From the NCBI GenBank assembly GCA_963969495.1, contig OZ018321.1:102053578-102117577 (forward strand): a stretch of DNA of 64,000 bases, in the 5' to 3' direction. The position numbers and the translations under genes are program-made. The notes below the pieces were generated by a model, which saw nothing but the letters and a program-made list of their open reading frames with translations, searched no databases and was not told the DNA's origin. Numbering within the stretch: the stretch's first letter is position 1; each line of letters begins with the position of its first letter. Below are positions 1-12,425 of the stretch, piece by piece. The DNA is from Ceratothoa steindachneri (taxonomy: Eukaryota > Arthropoda > Malacostraca > Isopoda > Cymothoidae).

Positions 1-2950
1 CCCATCAGCGCCAGAGAACCGCATCATTATGGGGTTTTTATCAATATTTTTGCTCTCTGGATGCATAGCCGAATTTTGATCGGGAGATGGTCCATAATGT
101 TCATGGTAGTGACCATATTCCCATTCAGATACCATTTTCTGTATGCGCTGCGCATGAAAAATAAACACTATCGTGCTTTCTGTGGGCGCAGTTGTCTGTT
201 ATCGACCGAGTCTGAGATAGCACTCAAAGTGTAAGTATATGCCTTCATGCCTTATATGATAAGCACCACCCAATCGATTTCACCATTAGAGTTAGGGCTA
301 GTTTCTTGTATAATTAAAGTAATCTCACCCGTTCTGGAGCGCATTTTAGGACCCTTTAATCTTGGCTGAGTCATTCGCAACTGCTTTCTCCGCATTCTCT
401 AACCGGAATGCTGCTACGTCAAATTCAATGCAAGTCGTGATGCTGCCAAAGACCTCCGACCTGGCTTCACCTAGAGGTGCGGCGAAACTTTTATCAACAG
501 GTTTAGACTAAATAAGTTGCGTTACGCTTTCGCTTTTTGTGCGGACACCAACCCTGTCAGGACAATATCTCCTATACCATGTTTCGACATTAATGTGAGC
601 GCGGCAAGGAGATGTTTTTGATTTGTTCAACAGGATTTAGCCTGATAGTATCCTCCTAGACTCCTGGGAAATTAAAACTGTGTTCGCTTTTCAAGATCTG
701 CGGAGAGATCAGTCTACCCAGCCTCGTGTCCGCCGAATTTAGCTAACCTAATTGTGTGCAAGCTGATGAATAAATTAGTAAATATTAGATTAGCTTCTTC
801 CTATAAATCGGAAGCCAACTGTCCTCAGCACAGTGTGACTTCCACAATTTTCACTATGCCACAGATGCTCTGCTCAGGATGAAAGATAAATACTGCGATG
901 CTTTACTTCGTAGATAGCCCTATGACATTGTCTTTTTCTATCCAGAGAATTCCTATGATCCAAAAAGGGACACCTTCCAATTTTCATATCTGAATTTTTA
1001 CAATATCTTCGATTCGACGTCTTTAAGTCCTGCTACTCAGGACTTTAGTAGCAACGACATGACATCGGTGCTGCCAGACGATGCTCTAACTACGTTTAAC
1101 GTAGAGAAGGTTTCGATCACTTTAGATACGGCTCAAACGTCAACTCTAGAGCGTCGAATCCAACAGGCATTCAACTGCATCTCACGATAATGAAACGCAC
1201 AGCCTTCGTTTTCCTTTGGATGATTAACATAGTGCATTTTTATGCTCAGCCACGGCCTGACTCCGAGCAAGAATTGTATCTAACCTGGATTTGCTAGAGG
1301 TGGTAGATTCGCTACGTTTTTTTGTCTTAATTTAAACTAGCGCCTCTTCTGGAAAGCCCATATCACCAGCTTTGGGGTTTTTGTATCCATTCTTTGGACA
1401 TTCACCCTTCAATGATTTTCAGCAATTTGGATGCTAATAGGACTACAAATCTTTGGTTCTATCTATCCTTAATTTGCTCATAACTTGACTACTGATGTGA
1501 GTTTTGCGCGCTTATTGCCGAGTGTAAATTTCAGAAGGTGGAATCAATCATCGCACTGTTCTAATTTTGGCGATCGGTGCCTTCCGCCATTCCATTATTT
1601 AGGGCCTACTTTTTGATTTTGTGGATATGCAACATGTTTAAACCACTCTCAATGCATTTTTCGCTTGTATGCGTGAGCATGGCAGCTCTCTAAGTTGACA
1701 AAGGCTCTCAATGTATCTGAGACCGATTGCGACGCTGTCCAATACCGCAGAGATACGCCAGTCATACTCTAAGCCTTTTGAGTTTAGCTCTTGGAAATTC
1801 CTTTGAGAACTCTCTGTAGCTCTCGAGTCAATTGTGCTTCTGATATTGCTATCCTAAAGGGTACCACCTTGGAATATTTGTCTCCACACCTCTGCTCCCA
1901 TAGCTACTACAGCGCGGAGAATATTGCGTTCGACATTTTAGGGGATGCTTCGTATCACGCAACAAAGATGGCCCCATTTCTGTAGAATGGGTCGGCTTTT
2001 ACCACGTATAGCCTTATGTTTGAAGTCAGCAATGTACTGCTCTCTACGCAAGATAACAGCTCGTGCCCAGTTTGGAGACAAGATTCTGATTTATGTTGTC
2101 TCACAGAGTATCCTCTGTGCGTTTTAAACATTGGAATACCCTCACCCAAACCCCCTGCTTGGTTTGTTATATTTGTTAAACACCACGGCTGCTGCTAGTC
2201 GAGCGGATAATAAATATCTGATGCTAGTCGAGCGGATAAAGATTATAGGCTGCTTAGTTACTGGAATCTAGCAATTTTTGTGAATGAGGGTGTCGATGAG
2301 TGGACCAAAGAGTTCAAGAAAACTTGGCGACCAAACCAGCATTTCGTTCTTTCTCTCATTGAAAACATGTCAGGAAATAGATCAGCTCTCCGGACTGCCT
2401 GACAAACAAGAAAGGAGACGGCCGATGTGCACTCTCGCACCGCCACTCTTCTCGCGGACCAACCCCAATGCATAGATGGATTCAGGTTGCATTCCGTTGT
2501 ATTTGAATTGGACACACTCGTGGGACCCGCCGCCATTTGATTAACGTTTTACTGCACTTTATTTCGACGACCGCCTGATCCACCAGACTTCTATGTCCAT
2601 TCTAATTGAGTGTCCCACTTTGGGGGATCTTTGTGAACGTTAACTCTCACTGTACCAACACGAAGGGGATCGCTACAAGATCGGATCGTAAGCACAGAGT
2701 TGTAGACTGTATGACATTTTGGAAGAGGTTGGCCTTCTCCATTTGATCTGACTCAATTGCTGCTAGATGCATGCCCCTGCGCCCAGGAAAGGCGGGCTTT
2801 TTTCGCCTTTTTAGTGGTTTGATTTGTTCCTATTTGTTTGGTTTCTTTGTTGATTGTTTGATATTGGTTTTTGTTTTAATCTAGTTTAAGATTAGCCTGA
2901 CATTTCTTTCCGGCAATTTATGCCTTCAGAGCAGGCGTCAGATAGGCACT
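1..2950. other. Decayed, unidentified region with coding character
   Basis: This stretch is visibly less AT-rich than the sequence from 2.95 kb onward and reads as fragments of protein-like sequence broken by stops and frameshifts. The longest clean piece on the plus strand runs from about 919 to 1,189 and ends at a TAA; it is rich in Ser, Thr, Asp and Phe with no motif I recognise. Other plausible pieces lie at 1,791-1,985, 2,016-2,198 and, on the same strand, about 2,270-2,536. I cannot assign a family. It could be a very old transposon, an endogenous DNA-virus remnant or decayed host exons. No terminal repeats or target duplications were found. Confidence 0.35.
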
Positions 2951-3591
2951 AGTAAAAAAATTAAATTATCAGAGGAATATTATATAATATTATATACAAA
3001 CTGTGGATATTGGTGTTTTGTTTTCCATAATGAAAATACTTTATAGAGGATTTAAAAGTTAATCAATATAACGTACACTGAATTGAATGAAATCAACATT
3101 TAAAATTAATTTTGGAATTCTATAATTTCAAAATTAAATTTCAAATACACGATCTTTTAAGATATTTTTGCACTAATTCCTTTTTTAAATTCATAATATA
3201 TCCGACCAGCATCACTAAACAGTGAGTCTCTTAATGGCAAAAATTAACGCAGCTGTGTTGATTTATGTGTCCCAAAACAACATGCGTTGTGGCACTTATG
3301 AGTGCTGAATGCTTAGTTTTAGAAATTAACTTGGTTATAACTTTGGCAAAATATTTGTTTGGGGGATGAAGTTTGAGAATACAAATTGGTTCTATTTAAA
3401 AATATGTAAATATTAGAGAACGCAAATGAGTAGAGGAAAATAGGAACCACCAATAATTCTCACCTATGTTTACTGGAAAAATAGAATATTAAATCTGCGT
3501 CTTGAATTATCATATAATATAAGTCCCATAAATTCGAATTCATGGAAGAAGCAGTCATGATTTTAATATTAAATGTACATTCCTAGGTAAT
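2951..3591. other. AT-rich spacer, nothing recognised
   Basis: Very AT-rich sequence with short runs of A and T and no open frame of interest. No terminal repeat or RNA gene was seen. It ends at the 8-bp target duplication of the hAT-type element. Confidence 0.5.
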
Positions 3592-3599
3592 ATATAGAC
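3592..3599. repeat. Left 8-bp target-site duplication (atatagac)
   Basis: The octamer immediately before the terminal sequence CAGTGGTCTTCAACC matches 7 of 8 bases of the octamer just after the opposite terminus (atatagaa at 7,283-7,290). Eight-base duplications are the signature of hAT transposition. Confidence 0.7.
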
Positions 3600-4149
3600 C
3601 AGTGGTCTTCAACCTTTTTATGATAGTAGCACCCTAGTTGCTATCTAGAAGAAGTCGCAGCACCCAATATAATATAAATTACGTATAAATACATGGAAAG
3701 CACTTCAAAATTAAAAATGATTCACATTTAACCTAATTTCATCTAAATAAAACATTTAGAATGAAAATAATTTAATCTTACGTTTAAAAGTTTAATGGGA
3801 TTTATGGCTTAAGGAGTCCAAACCGCTCATGAGAGAAGCGTCGCAGTCAACCGACGGTTGGCGGAACTCTGCACGGCAAAAGGAGTCTTCTTTGTAAACC
3901 CCTACCGCACCTTTTAAGGGAGGAACGACCTGTATAAAAGGTGCGGAGTGCATCTTTCCTTTAAAGGGAACGCTGTAGCCGCAAACATGATTCAGGATGT
4001 TGTGGAGCGGACCCAAAGAAGTGTCAGGCCCCGAGTAAAGGAGGACGTACGTCAGTACACCCGTGTTACTCCAGGAACGACCTTTTCTGAAATCACAAAG
4101 AGGGAAGTGACCCCTCACAGAGAAACAAAGCGGGAAACAGAATTTAGGG

Positions 4150-6910
4150 AGTCCTACAGTCTGGGACTCACTCAAGGTTCTTCTGTTTAAAGCGAGGTCT
4201 ATCAGAAACAAGTTCCTTGAACTTCGTGGCCTCGTAGCAACAGAAGAACCTGAGATTGTGGCCATAACGGAATGGTAGATAAAAACCTCAAGCCGAGATT
4301 TTGAAGGTGAATTCACGATTCCCGGTTACCAGCTCTTTCTGAACGATAGACCAGACAGAGAGGGTGGCGGTGTGATGTTATATGTCAAGGATACTCTCAA
4401 CTCGACATAATACAACATCGTATCCGACCATGAACGACTAGGTGTTAACCTAGAGATAGGTCCTGCCAGATACAGGACCCTGGTGCTTTACAGATCCCCT
4501 GCCGAACTCTTATAACAGGACAGGAGTCTGTACCAGTTATTGGGCGAACTTGTAAAAGACTGTGTATCATCATAGGGGATTCCAACACACAAGTTAACTG
4601 GGAAACCAGAGAACCCTTTGGTAAGATCGCACTACTTCTGGAGTTCGGGAACAACAAGTTCCTGACTCAATGGTTGGTATAGCCAACGAAAGGAGACAAT
4701 ATCCTCGACTTGGTTTTCACCTCTGAGGATTACATCGTTGAGGACCTCCCTGTTGGCGAAGAACTCGGTGGCAGTGACCACCGACTAATTAGATTTGTAG
4801 TCAAAGTCCCGAAGGCAGGGCCTGCAACTAGTAAATCGAGGAAACTTGATTTGAGAAGAGCAGACTTTGCAGGTCTTCTTGCTGGACTGACTGACGCGAA
4901 GCTAGAAGTGTGCAAGGCTATTGAAGACTCGTGGCACAGTTTCAAATCCACATTCATGAATCTTGAAACGCGTTTCATCCATCTGAAGTGCTCCCGTCGG
5001 TCTTTTGTTGAACCAAAGTGGTATAATCGAGCAATCGGCCAACTGCTTAGGGAGAATAGAACTGTGTACTGGCAATCGAAGATCTCGGGTGACTTTGACG
5101 AATAGCGGAGGCTATCCAGGAGAGTGAAGTCCTGCATAAGGGCAGCTAAGCGGTCTGAGGAACTTCTGTTGGCGAGACTTTGTAAAGAGAATCCCAAGGA
5201 GTTCTTTGGATATGTAAATAGCCTAAACCAATCCGTCGAAGGATTGGCTCTTTGAGGAATGAGGAGGGGAAATTAAAGCACTCAGATGCAGAAAATACCA
5301 ACCTCCTCAACGACTACTTCTCTTTAGTGTTTACTGTATAGTGTGGTTCCATCCCCCACCTAACGGATTCCTACTCGGGGGAAAAGTTATAGGATAGGGA
5401 CTTCACCCAAGGAGAAATAAAAAGGAATATCACTGACCTAATGACGAATAAGTCACCTGACCCGGATGGGTTCCTACCTAAAGTGTTAAAAGAAGTGCGC
5501 GATGAAGTGTGACGACACCTAAGCGCAATCTTAAACATGTCAATCCGGACCGAATGCGTTCCTAGAGACTGGAATCAAGCGGAGGTGACTCCTATCTTCA
5601 AGAAAGGAGACCGTAGCTAACCGTCGAACTACCTACCTATCAGTCTGACTTTGATAGTCTGTAAACTCATGGGAAGCATCATGGTGGAAAAAATGACGTC
5701 GCATTTAGAGTTAAAGCTGCTACTGAGGAGTTCCCAGCACGGCTTCCGAGGGCAACGGTCATGCCTGATGAACCTTGTGGAATTCTTCCACTTCGTCTTC
5801 AGTGAGCACGATCGGGACAAGGCGGTGGATGTGGTCTACTTAGACTTTTCGAAAGCCTTTGATAAGGTACTACACCGCCTCCTTCTCCAGAAAGTGCGAG
5901 CGCTGGGCATATATGGAAAAGTAGCAGGCTGGATAGAGAAGTGGCTAAATGGCTGACGGCAACGGGTGGTGCTGAATGGACAGGCTTCTGAGTGGGTGCC
6001 CTTTACTAGCGGGTTGCCTCAAGGTTCTGTCTTGGGACCACTATTATTTATCATCTACGTCAACGACATGGACGGTGACATGATGGCCAATATTTCTAAA
6101 TTTGCCGACAATACGAAGCTTGGTATGAACGTTGCAAAGTATGGAAATACTGCCCGTCTACAAAATGATCTTCGGATGATTGGGGAGTGGTCGGATACGT
6201 GGCAAATGCCTTTTAACGTAAAGAAATTTCAAGTGATGCATATTGGTCACCGAAATAGCCGATAATCCTATATTCCTAAGGGCACTGCTCCTGAACTCAC
6301 CGAAACTCAGAAGGACTTGGGTGTAACTATCACCAGTGACCTCAAGTTTCTGAAACAGTGTATTGAGGTGGAGAAGAAAGCCCAAAGGATGTTAGGGTAT
6401 ATAAAGCGACAGTTTGTATATCGAAACAAGGAGATAGTACTGTGTCTGTACAACTCCCTCGTCCGATCGCACAAAGAGTATGCCGTACAATTCTGGAGTC
6501 CTTCATTTCGAAAGGACATCGCGAGATTGGAACGCATGCAAGCCAGGGCAACCAAACTGATTCCCTCTATCAGACGTAAAAGTTATGAAGATAGATTAAG
6601 GGAATTAGATCTGTTCTCGTTTGAAACCCGTAGAGTGCGTGCTCAGCTCATGGAAGTTTTCAAAATACTTCGAGGGTTTGACAATGCTGACTACAGGGAT
6701 ATTTTCACACTTGCTGAGAGCAGAACAAGAAATCACGGCTTTAAACTTGAACTGAAGCGTTACAACCGCGATCTGTTTGGAAAAATTTTCACGTACAGTA
6801 TCTACGGTAGTTGGAACGCACTTCCGGTGGAAGTTGTCAACAGTGAATCTGTTGACCAGTTCAAGTCAAGACTAGACAGGGTCTTGAAAAGTGGCCGTTT
6901 AAGGACGTAA
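4150..6910 (+). pseudogene. CR1-like ORF2: endonuclease and reverse transcriptase remnant
   Basis: The endonuclease domain spans about 4,190-4,810 and is interrupted by several stops. Its GGGVMLYVKD segment (near 4,365) and GSDHRLIRF motif (near 4,775) are clear. The RT domain spans about 5,400-6,265, with the palm A motif SKAFDKV (near 5,850), the B motif GLPQGSVLGPLLF (near 6,015) and the C motif reading FADNTKLG (near 6,102), where the usual FADD has lost its second Asp to Asn. The C-terminal part, 6,317-6,910, is the longest open piece (197 codons) and includes the LERMQARATKLI segment usual in this group. Stops, a frameshift and the FADN change make it non-functional. Assignment to CR1 in the wide sense (CR1, L2 and relatives) is from family knowledge; the exact clade is not determined. 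Confidence 0.8.
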
Positions 6911-6989
6911 AGCATTTGACCAGATATTTGCCCGCTCGACTGCTTGTCCAAAGCTACCCTTATTGAATGGACCGTAAGGTCTTCTAGGG

Positions 6990-7021
6990 TACTTTCGCTT
7001 CTTGTTACTCCTTGTTACTCC
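6990..7021 (+). repeat. Short direct repeats at the 3' end of the CR1-like element
   Basis: The sequence reads cttcttgttactccttgttactcc, with the unit cttgttact repeated. Its position just after the ORF2 remnant suggests the tandem-repeat tail used by CR1-group LINEs instead of poly(A). Confidence 0.45.
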
Positions 7022-7282
7022 TAATTCTTTAATATTAAGACCTAGAGTTGACAGAGCAACTAACATTTCTTCCTTTCCCGTCTTCAATCTTTCTCTTTTC
7101 TTTGGTGTATTTTGCACAATGCAGAGAAACTAGTTTCAAAATATTCTCAAGTGTCGCTAGATTAATTTTTACTAATGTTTTATATTAGAATTTTTGCAAT
7201 TTGAGCATTTTAAAAAATGATATTTGGTCGCTTCGCGGCACTCTTAGTTGGCCCTCGTGACCCTCGTGGTTGAAAACCATTG

Positions 7283-7290
7283 ATATAGAA
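7283..7290. repeat. Right 8-bp target-site duplication (atatagaa)
   Basis: Partner of the octamer at 3,592-3,599 with one mismatch at the last base, directly following the hAT-type terminus. Confidence 0.7.
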
Positions 7291-10200
7291 GGAGCTAACC
7301 TATAATGAAATTATTGCGAGATATCGATATGTCGTATTTTATTTTATTTTTACACGAGGAATTTTTACAAAAATGATATTATTTTAGATCAGACAAGAGC
7401 ACTGGTCCAAATTATGATAATAATAATATCCATGATTCTTTTAAAGCTGCTACCAAACTTAGAAAATAAAGACCTAAAAGTCCTAAAGATGGCATCGAGA
7501 ACATCGCAAGTGTTCAAATGTCTACTCAAACTTATTTTTGCTGTGAGAGAACATATTAACTTGGGACTTGGACGCGACATTCTGTAACCTTACGAAAACA
7601 ATTTTCAAAGAAAAATTCTACATGTTGAAAATCACGGGGGTACGAATCTGTGTTGCAAAACACACTTCGTCTTTCGAGCAAAATATTTCCAAGGAACCTT
7701 CTAATTAAAGCATTGCATTTCTTTACTTCTAATTAAGAACGCAATAGCAATATGGCAATTTACCGCAGAAATTATATAATAATAGATCTGTAAGGCACAG
7801 TTTAAAGTGGTGAGATAGAAATTTCTAGGAGGAATAAAGTCCTGGTAGACAAAAACTAGTTTGAGAAAGCCGAAATCACTGGGCCTAAAAGCATGTTCCG
7901 CCTCTCCATATGTACCAGTGAACATGCGAATCCCACTTGCGTGTTCAAGCATTACAAACAAGCACCAGAGAAAGTAAACTAAGCATTAGCTCGAAAAATA
8001 AGCTTTTTTATTATTCTTATTTTGGCGAATGTGGATGGTAGCCAAAAGGTAATAGACGCAGGAACAGCTTGACTGTCTTAGTGATACAGATAATACCAAC
8101 ATTAGCATATCATAGTGAGATTATAATTTGTCAAAAGAAAAGTTCCTAAGATAGAAAAATTGTAAATTTCAAAATTGTGGAGTAATTTGAGGTCGTGAGA
8201 AGAATAAATACAATAGGAAAAGAATCGGTAAGAGATACATATGGTGTGATTATTGGTTTTAACGATTTTGTGTCTGAGAACATTCTAAGGTCGTAAGAAC
8301 TTATGAAAAGAATGGTAAGAATAGATGTTAAGAAATTCAGTAAAGAGCGACTGTCCTGTTATGGTCCGTTTATTGTTCACGTTTCGTTCACAGGGTTTCT
8401 TCAGAACAGTGACAGGAGTTTTGATTTTGAACTAGAGAGGACCTATTCTTCTCTGCACTCGGGTCTGCAGGAAACCAGTTTTTCTCGTCGCTCAGAACAC
8501 AAATAGTAGGAGGGAAGAAGAAACGCCAATAAAACGAACACATTCGATTGGTATTTCTTGTTTTTCCCTACCATAATTATCCTCAGGAGCTAAAACTCTC
8601 TTGTTGCAAGATAGTTTTCCCAAAAGCGTAAATTGTGTAATTATATGAATGGTGTTTTTAAAGAACATGGTAATAAATACAGAGATTGAAATAAAGGAAA
8701 AATGTACTTTGAAATTGGGAGAGGTGTATAGTATATAGAAGAAAGGTATATAAATAATTATCCGACTTGGAGTCTAATGGGAGAGGAAGTAGTACATTTG
8801 GCTAAAAATAACTTTTTTTGGACCTTGTTAAAAGATAATGAGGTTAAGAGAGATTTCTCTATAATACAATAGAAAATAAATCATAGGAGTTTATACAATA
8901 TTTAAATTTATTTATGTAGTCTGTGTAGAGATTGCGATAGAACCGGAATTTTGCAAATCACGTAGCCTAATCCAATCTGGACTAGGATAAAAAATGGCTT
9001 TATGATTGAAAATAACACAAATCTTTTCCTGTCTTGCATAATCCTTTGGACAAGTATAAGTAAAAATCCTAAAATACTTGATGAGCAGCTAAACGTAACA
9101 TCATGAGGTATGTCTGCAGTGGTTAAAAATTTATAACATGCAGATTAGATCTGATATTTATAATAATAAAAAAGCGTAGAAATGCCCACTTAATTCCGAA
9201 ATTCAGCAAAGATCCAAATAAAGCGAAGGCTTATAACTAAACAAGTAGGTAAAATGCTGCATCACTACGATGTCGTATTTGATAATTCTATATATTATTG
9301 AGTATATAAGAATTAAGATAATGGCAATAAAACTAAGTAACTGAGTATTTTATAAAGAAAAAACAATATGGAAATGGAGCCGCAGATGCCAGCCGCGACA
9401 TAGCTGCATATGCTACATATAACCACTTGCGTGTAAACTTAGTGAATAACAAGGTCAGTAGATATTTGTAACTAAAAATATACAAGAGTTTGGAAATACA
9501 AACAATGAATACTTTAAAAGAATGAGAAAACAACGAAGCAGACACCTCGTACACCACTTTCCTACCAAAAGCGCAAACTAAACCGGAATTTATATCAAGA
9601 TGAGTTGAAATTATATGTATTTCTAATTCTAAGGTAGTTCTAAATATATTTACTTATTTGGTTCAAACTCTTCATTCAAAGCTCCGAATGGCTGTGAGAG
9701 TTAAGGAAAGAAAACTGATTTGTTTAGTTCATGCTTATCGAGATTATTGCAGATTTTGAGCAATGCTTCTTTAGTTTACTTGGGTTCTTAGATACGCAGG
9801 GATCAAGAAAAGACACGTTTTTTTAGAATTTCAGAGTTGTTAAAAAATCATCAATAATTGCAATAAGTTGGTCCACCAATGACGAAACATTGTCCCAACG
9901 GAGCGGTCCACTAGATCATTTAATCTTTAGATCCTTATGAGTTTGCTAACGGCGGAGCTATCGGAGGTAGTGTCAGATAAACGCTTTAAAATAAAATAAA
10001 AAAAATGAGTTTGCCAGGCATTCGTTTCTTTAGCAGTGTTTTTATGTCACATAATATTACGACATCACTCTTCTCTTCCTCATCGAACATCTGTTTAAAT
10101 ATTTTGTCAAATTGCCCTTTATTTTATTGAGTTTTCTCAGTCCAAATAATTTAACGTTTTATTCTGCATTTTCTACCATATTACAAGTGCTAAGATAATC

Positions 10201-10675
10201 TCGACCGATTTCAGATATTGTGAAACTGAAATCTGCGCTGGGATGCAACAGAAAATTATATCAGTCTTAAATATAAGACATTTATCATGAAGTAAATCTG
10301 CCTTAAACAAAAATTTGCCATCAAATTTAGTAGACTAAACAACCAAAAGGTAAAATATTCGCGCGGTTATAAGTCAAAACTTTCCCCGCCCCCCCTCCTC
10401 AAAATATATTAAAATGCTTGACTCAGCAGCGCGTTTCTCAGATATTTCCCAAGCGATTTTCTTTGACCAATCCAAATATTTAATCTCCATCAAGCTCTGC
10501 CCAGATTTTCATGATTCAGAAAATATGTCGGTACCAAGTGAATAAAGCCTATTTTATGACCAGTAAAATATTTTGGAGTAATATTTTTAAAAAATTTAAA
10601 ACATGATCATTGCACCTGTGATGTTCTCATCTCTGTCTATTACATTCTAACGTAGGCCTTAGTTGTAGTAACAGT
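7291..10675. other. AT-rich stretch, no gene or element recognised
   Basis: Mostly AT-rich, apparently unique sequence. Short open frames occur (for example 8,303-8,506 plus and 9,333-9,557 minus), but none has a recognisable motif or a biased composition suggesting selection. No terminal repeats, tandem arrays or RNA genes were seen. Confidence 0.5.
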
Positions 10676-10679
10676 AATA

Positions 10680-11060
10680 ATTGTTTGCCAGCCTTTATTC
10701 AGGCGAATCCCGATCGGAAATAGACATATAGGTCACAGTATGGCAATCTCTAGTGAGCCCGAGGGAACCAGAAGTCCTGCCTGTTAGGGAAGAGATGCGA
10801 GGAAGGAAGGTTTAGGTTTTGACACCAAACAGCGTCCAGGTGCAACCTTCGTCACCCCAGGAGTGGAGGACCTGTTCCGCGTCAGATTTATGAGGATATC
10901 GCCAGAGTACAAGGCTGAGCACCGCGCGTCTACCAACTGTTAGCCAGATCTCTACGTGCGCTGAGGCTTGTGTCCGCTCTTGTCCGGATCAAACCCGGTA
11001 CTGCGACGTTAGCGGACCAACGCCATATACACCTGGCTAGCAAGAGCTCTAGGAATTAGT
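10680..11060 (-). mobile_element. tRNA-derived SINE, minus strand
   Basis: Read on the minus strand from about 11,060, the sequence starts with a tRNA-like head. An A-box-like TAGCCAGGTGTATATGG is followed about 30 bases later by a B-box-like GGGTTTGATCC. A GC-rich body of about 250 bases follows, then an AT-rich end near 10,680. Length, order and composition fit a tRNA-derived SINE with internal Pol III promoter boxes. It stands out sharply from the AT-rich flanks. The parent tRNA is not identifiable by eye. No target duplication was confirmed. Confidence 0.55.
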
Positions 11061-11559
11061 TCCTGATACAATCAGTGTCCAGTACCGTCTGTATCTGTAT
11101 TCAGAGCATCTTTCTCTGTTTATCACAAAAAAAATAACATTGAATTTTAGATTTTCAGTAAGCAATAGTATCACGTGTGCCAATATTTTGTAAATAATAC
11201 TAATTTTTTACAGTATAATACACGATGCTTGACTTCAAAATGAGTTTGATTTCTGAAACTATATATGTAAACTTGCCTCCGAAAGTATTCACACTCTTAC
11301 CTAATACCAAAATCTTTGCTATAGTTTATGAACCTTAAACATATTTCATGGTAACGATATTTGGAGTCATTGAGACAAATGTATTTACAGATACACCTAC
11401 AAAGGTGAACAAATTTGGTGAACAAATAAAAGAATGCTCACATTTAAGAAATTTATCACTAAATATTGTTAGTACAATCTCGTTTTCACATAGATTTAGT
11501 TCATATGAGAAAGGTTATGAGTTTCTAACTCATACGAATAGTTTTTGTTACCTACAAGT

Positions 11560-12425
11560 GGGGCCTCAAAAATGTTTGTAGAAAAATGGAATAAAAAAAT
11601 AAAATAAGATTTTCTCTTTTAACGCAAGCTCATTTGAGGTTAAAACACTTTTGTAAGCGATGATACCATCCTTATAAACCATTTCTATAAAACTGAGAAT
11701 AAAAAATTAAGAATTTTTTTTTTTAACACAAGCTCCTTTAAGGCTAAAACACTTTTGGAAATGGTATAGAAATGGCATATCCATTTAAACCATTTCTATA
11801 AAACTGAGAAAAAATATTTTATAATTTTCTTTTTCAACACAAGCTCCGTTTAGGTTAAAACACTTTTACAAGGATGATACCATCCATTTAAACCATTTCT
11901 AATAAAACTGAGAAAAAAGAATTAAAAATTTTCTTTGTTGACACAAGCTCCTTTGAGGATAGAACACTTTTGCAAACGATAATACCATCCATATAAACCA
12001 TTTCTATAAACCTATGAAAAAATAATTAAGAATTTTCTTTTTTAACACCATCGCCGTTGAGGTTAAAACACTTTTGCAAGCGATGATACCATCTATTTAA
12101 ACCATCTCTATATAAATGAGAACTCTGAGAGTTAAACCAATTTAAAACAGCTCTTTTAACATCATCATCAGAAGATGTTAATGTTTAGAAAAATAGGAAG
12201 CATTCAGGGTACTAGTCTTTCTTCCGTAGATGATGATTAAAGAACTGTTTCAATTTGGTTTAACTCTCAGAGACCTCAGTTTTATTTAAATTGTTAATTT
12301 AAACGGATAGTATCATCGTTTGCAAAAATCTTTTAACCTCAATGAAGGTTATGTTGAAAAATAAAATTACATCATTTTGTTTAAACTTTATTCCATTTTT
12401 CGACGAACTTTTTGAAAACCCCTCT
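11560..12425. repeat. Large imperfect palindrome (about 865 bp)
   Basis: The two halves are inverted copies. The outer arms share gaaaaatggaataaa near 11,581 with its reverse complement near 12,398. The middle arms share a ggttaaaa/acgatgatac block. The inner arms share ctctgagagttaaacc at about 12,124 with its reverse complement near 12,270. The loop is about 12,172-12,228. The outermost bases (gggg, then tcaaaaa and gttcgt-like sequence) resemble mariner-type termini, so this may be a foldback or MITE-like element. No transposase is encoded. Confidence 0.65.
11615..12120. repeat. Tandem repeats of about 105 bp, five copies
   Basis: Five successive units each read roughly: (a)acaagctcctttgagg, ttaaaacacttttgcaa, a gatgataccatcc block, an aaaccatttctataaaactgagaa block, then an A- and T-rich linker. 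Units begin near 11,620, 11,727, 11,836, 11,940 and 12,045. They form the left arm of the palindrome, while the right arm holds only about one inverted copy, so the array expanded on one side. Confidence 0.75.

Larger units (their letters stand above)
3800..7021 (+). mobile_element. CR1-like non-LTR retrotransposon, 5'-truncated or decayed
   Basis: A LINE in the broad CR1 group lies inside the hAT-type element. From about 4,150 it shows an apurinic-type endonuclease, then a reverse transcriptase and the C-terminal region typical of CR1-group proteins, ending near 6,910. The sequence from 3,800 to 4,150 has coding character but is not recognisable as a first ORF. The 3' end is marked by a short direct repeat of cttgttact near 7,000-7,020, which fits the tandem-repeat (not poly-A) tails of CR1-like elements. 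Numerous stops show it is dead. Confidence 0.75.
3600..7282. mobile_element. hAT-type non-autonomous element carrying a nested LINE
   Basis: The left end begins CAGTGGTCTTCAACC. The right end, read in reverse complement, begins CAATGGTTTTCAACC. Together they form an imperfect terminal inverted repeat of the CAGTGGTTCTCAACC type common in hAT elements. Both ends abut an 8-bp duplication. The element's own sequence appears limited to about 3,600-3,795 and 7,022-7,282, since the interior is occupied by a CR1-like LINE. No hAT transposase sequence is visible between the termini, so the original element was probably a short non-autonomous derivative moved by a transposase in trans. Boundaries are firm; the internal junctions with the LINE are approximate. 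Confidence 0.7.

Noticed and set aside
2761..2815. Rho-independent-type terminator at the ggcgggctttttt run
   Set aside because: The setting is eukaryotic and the GC stem is short, so a bacterial terminator is not meaningful here.
8303..8506. Small plus-strand protein of 67 codons
   Set aside because: Short, without motif, and surrounded by non-coding AT-rich sequence.
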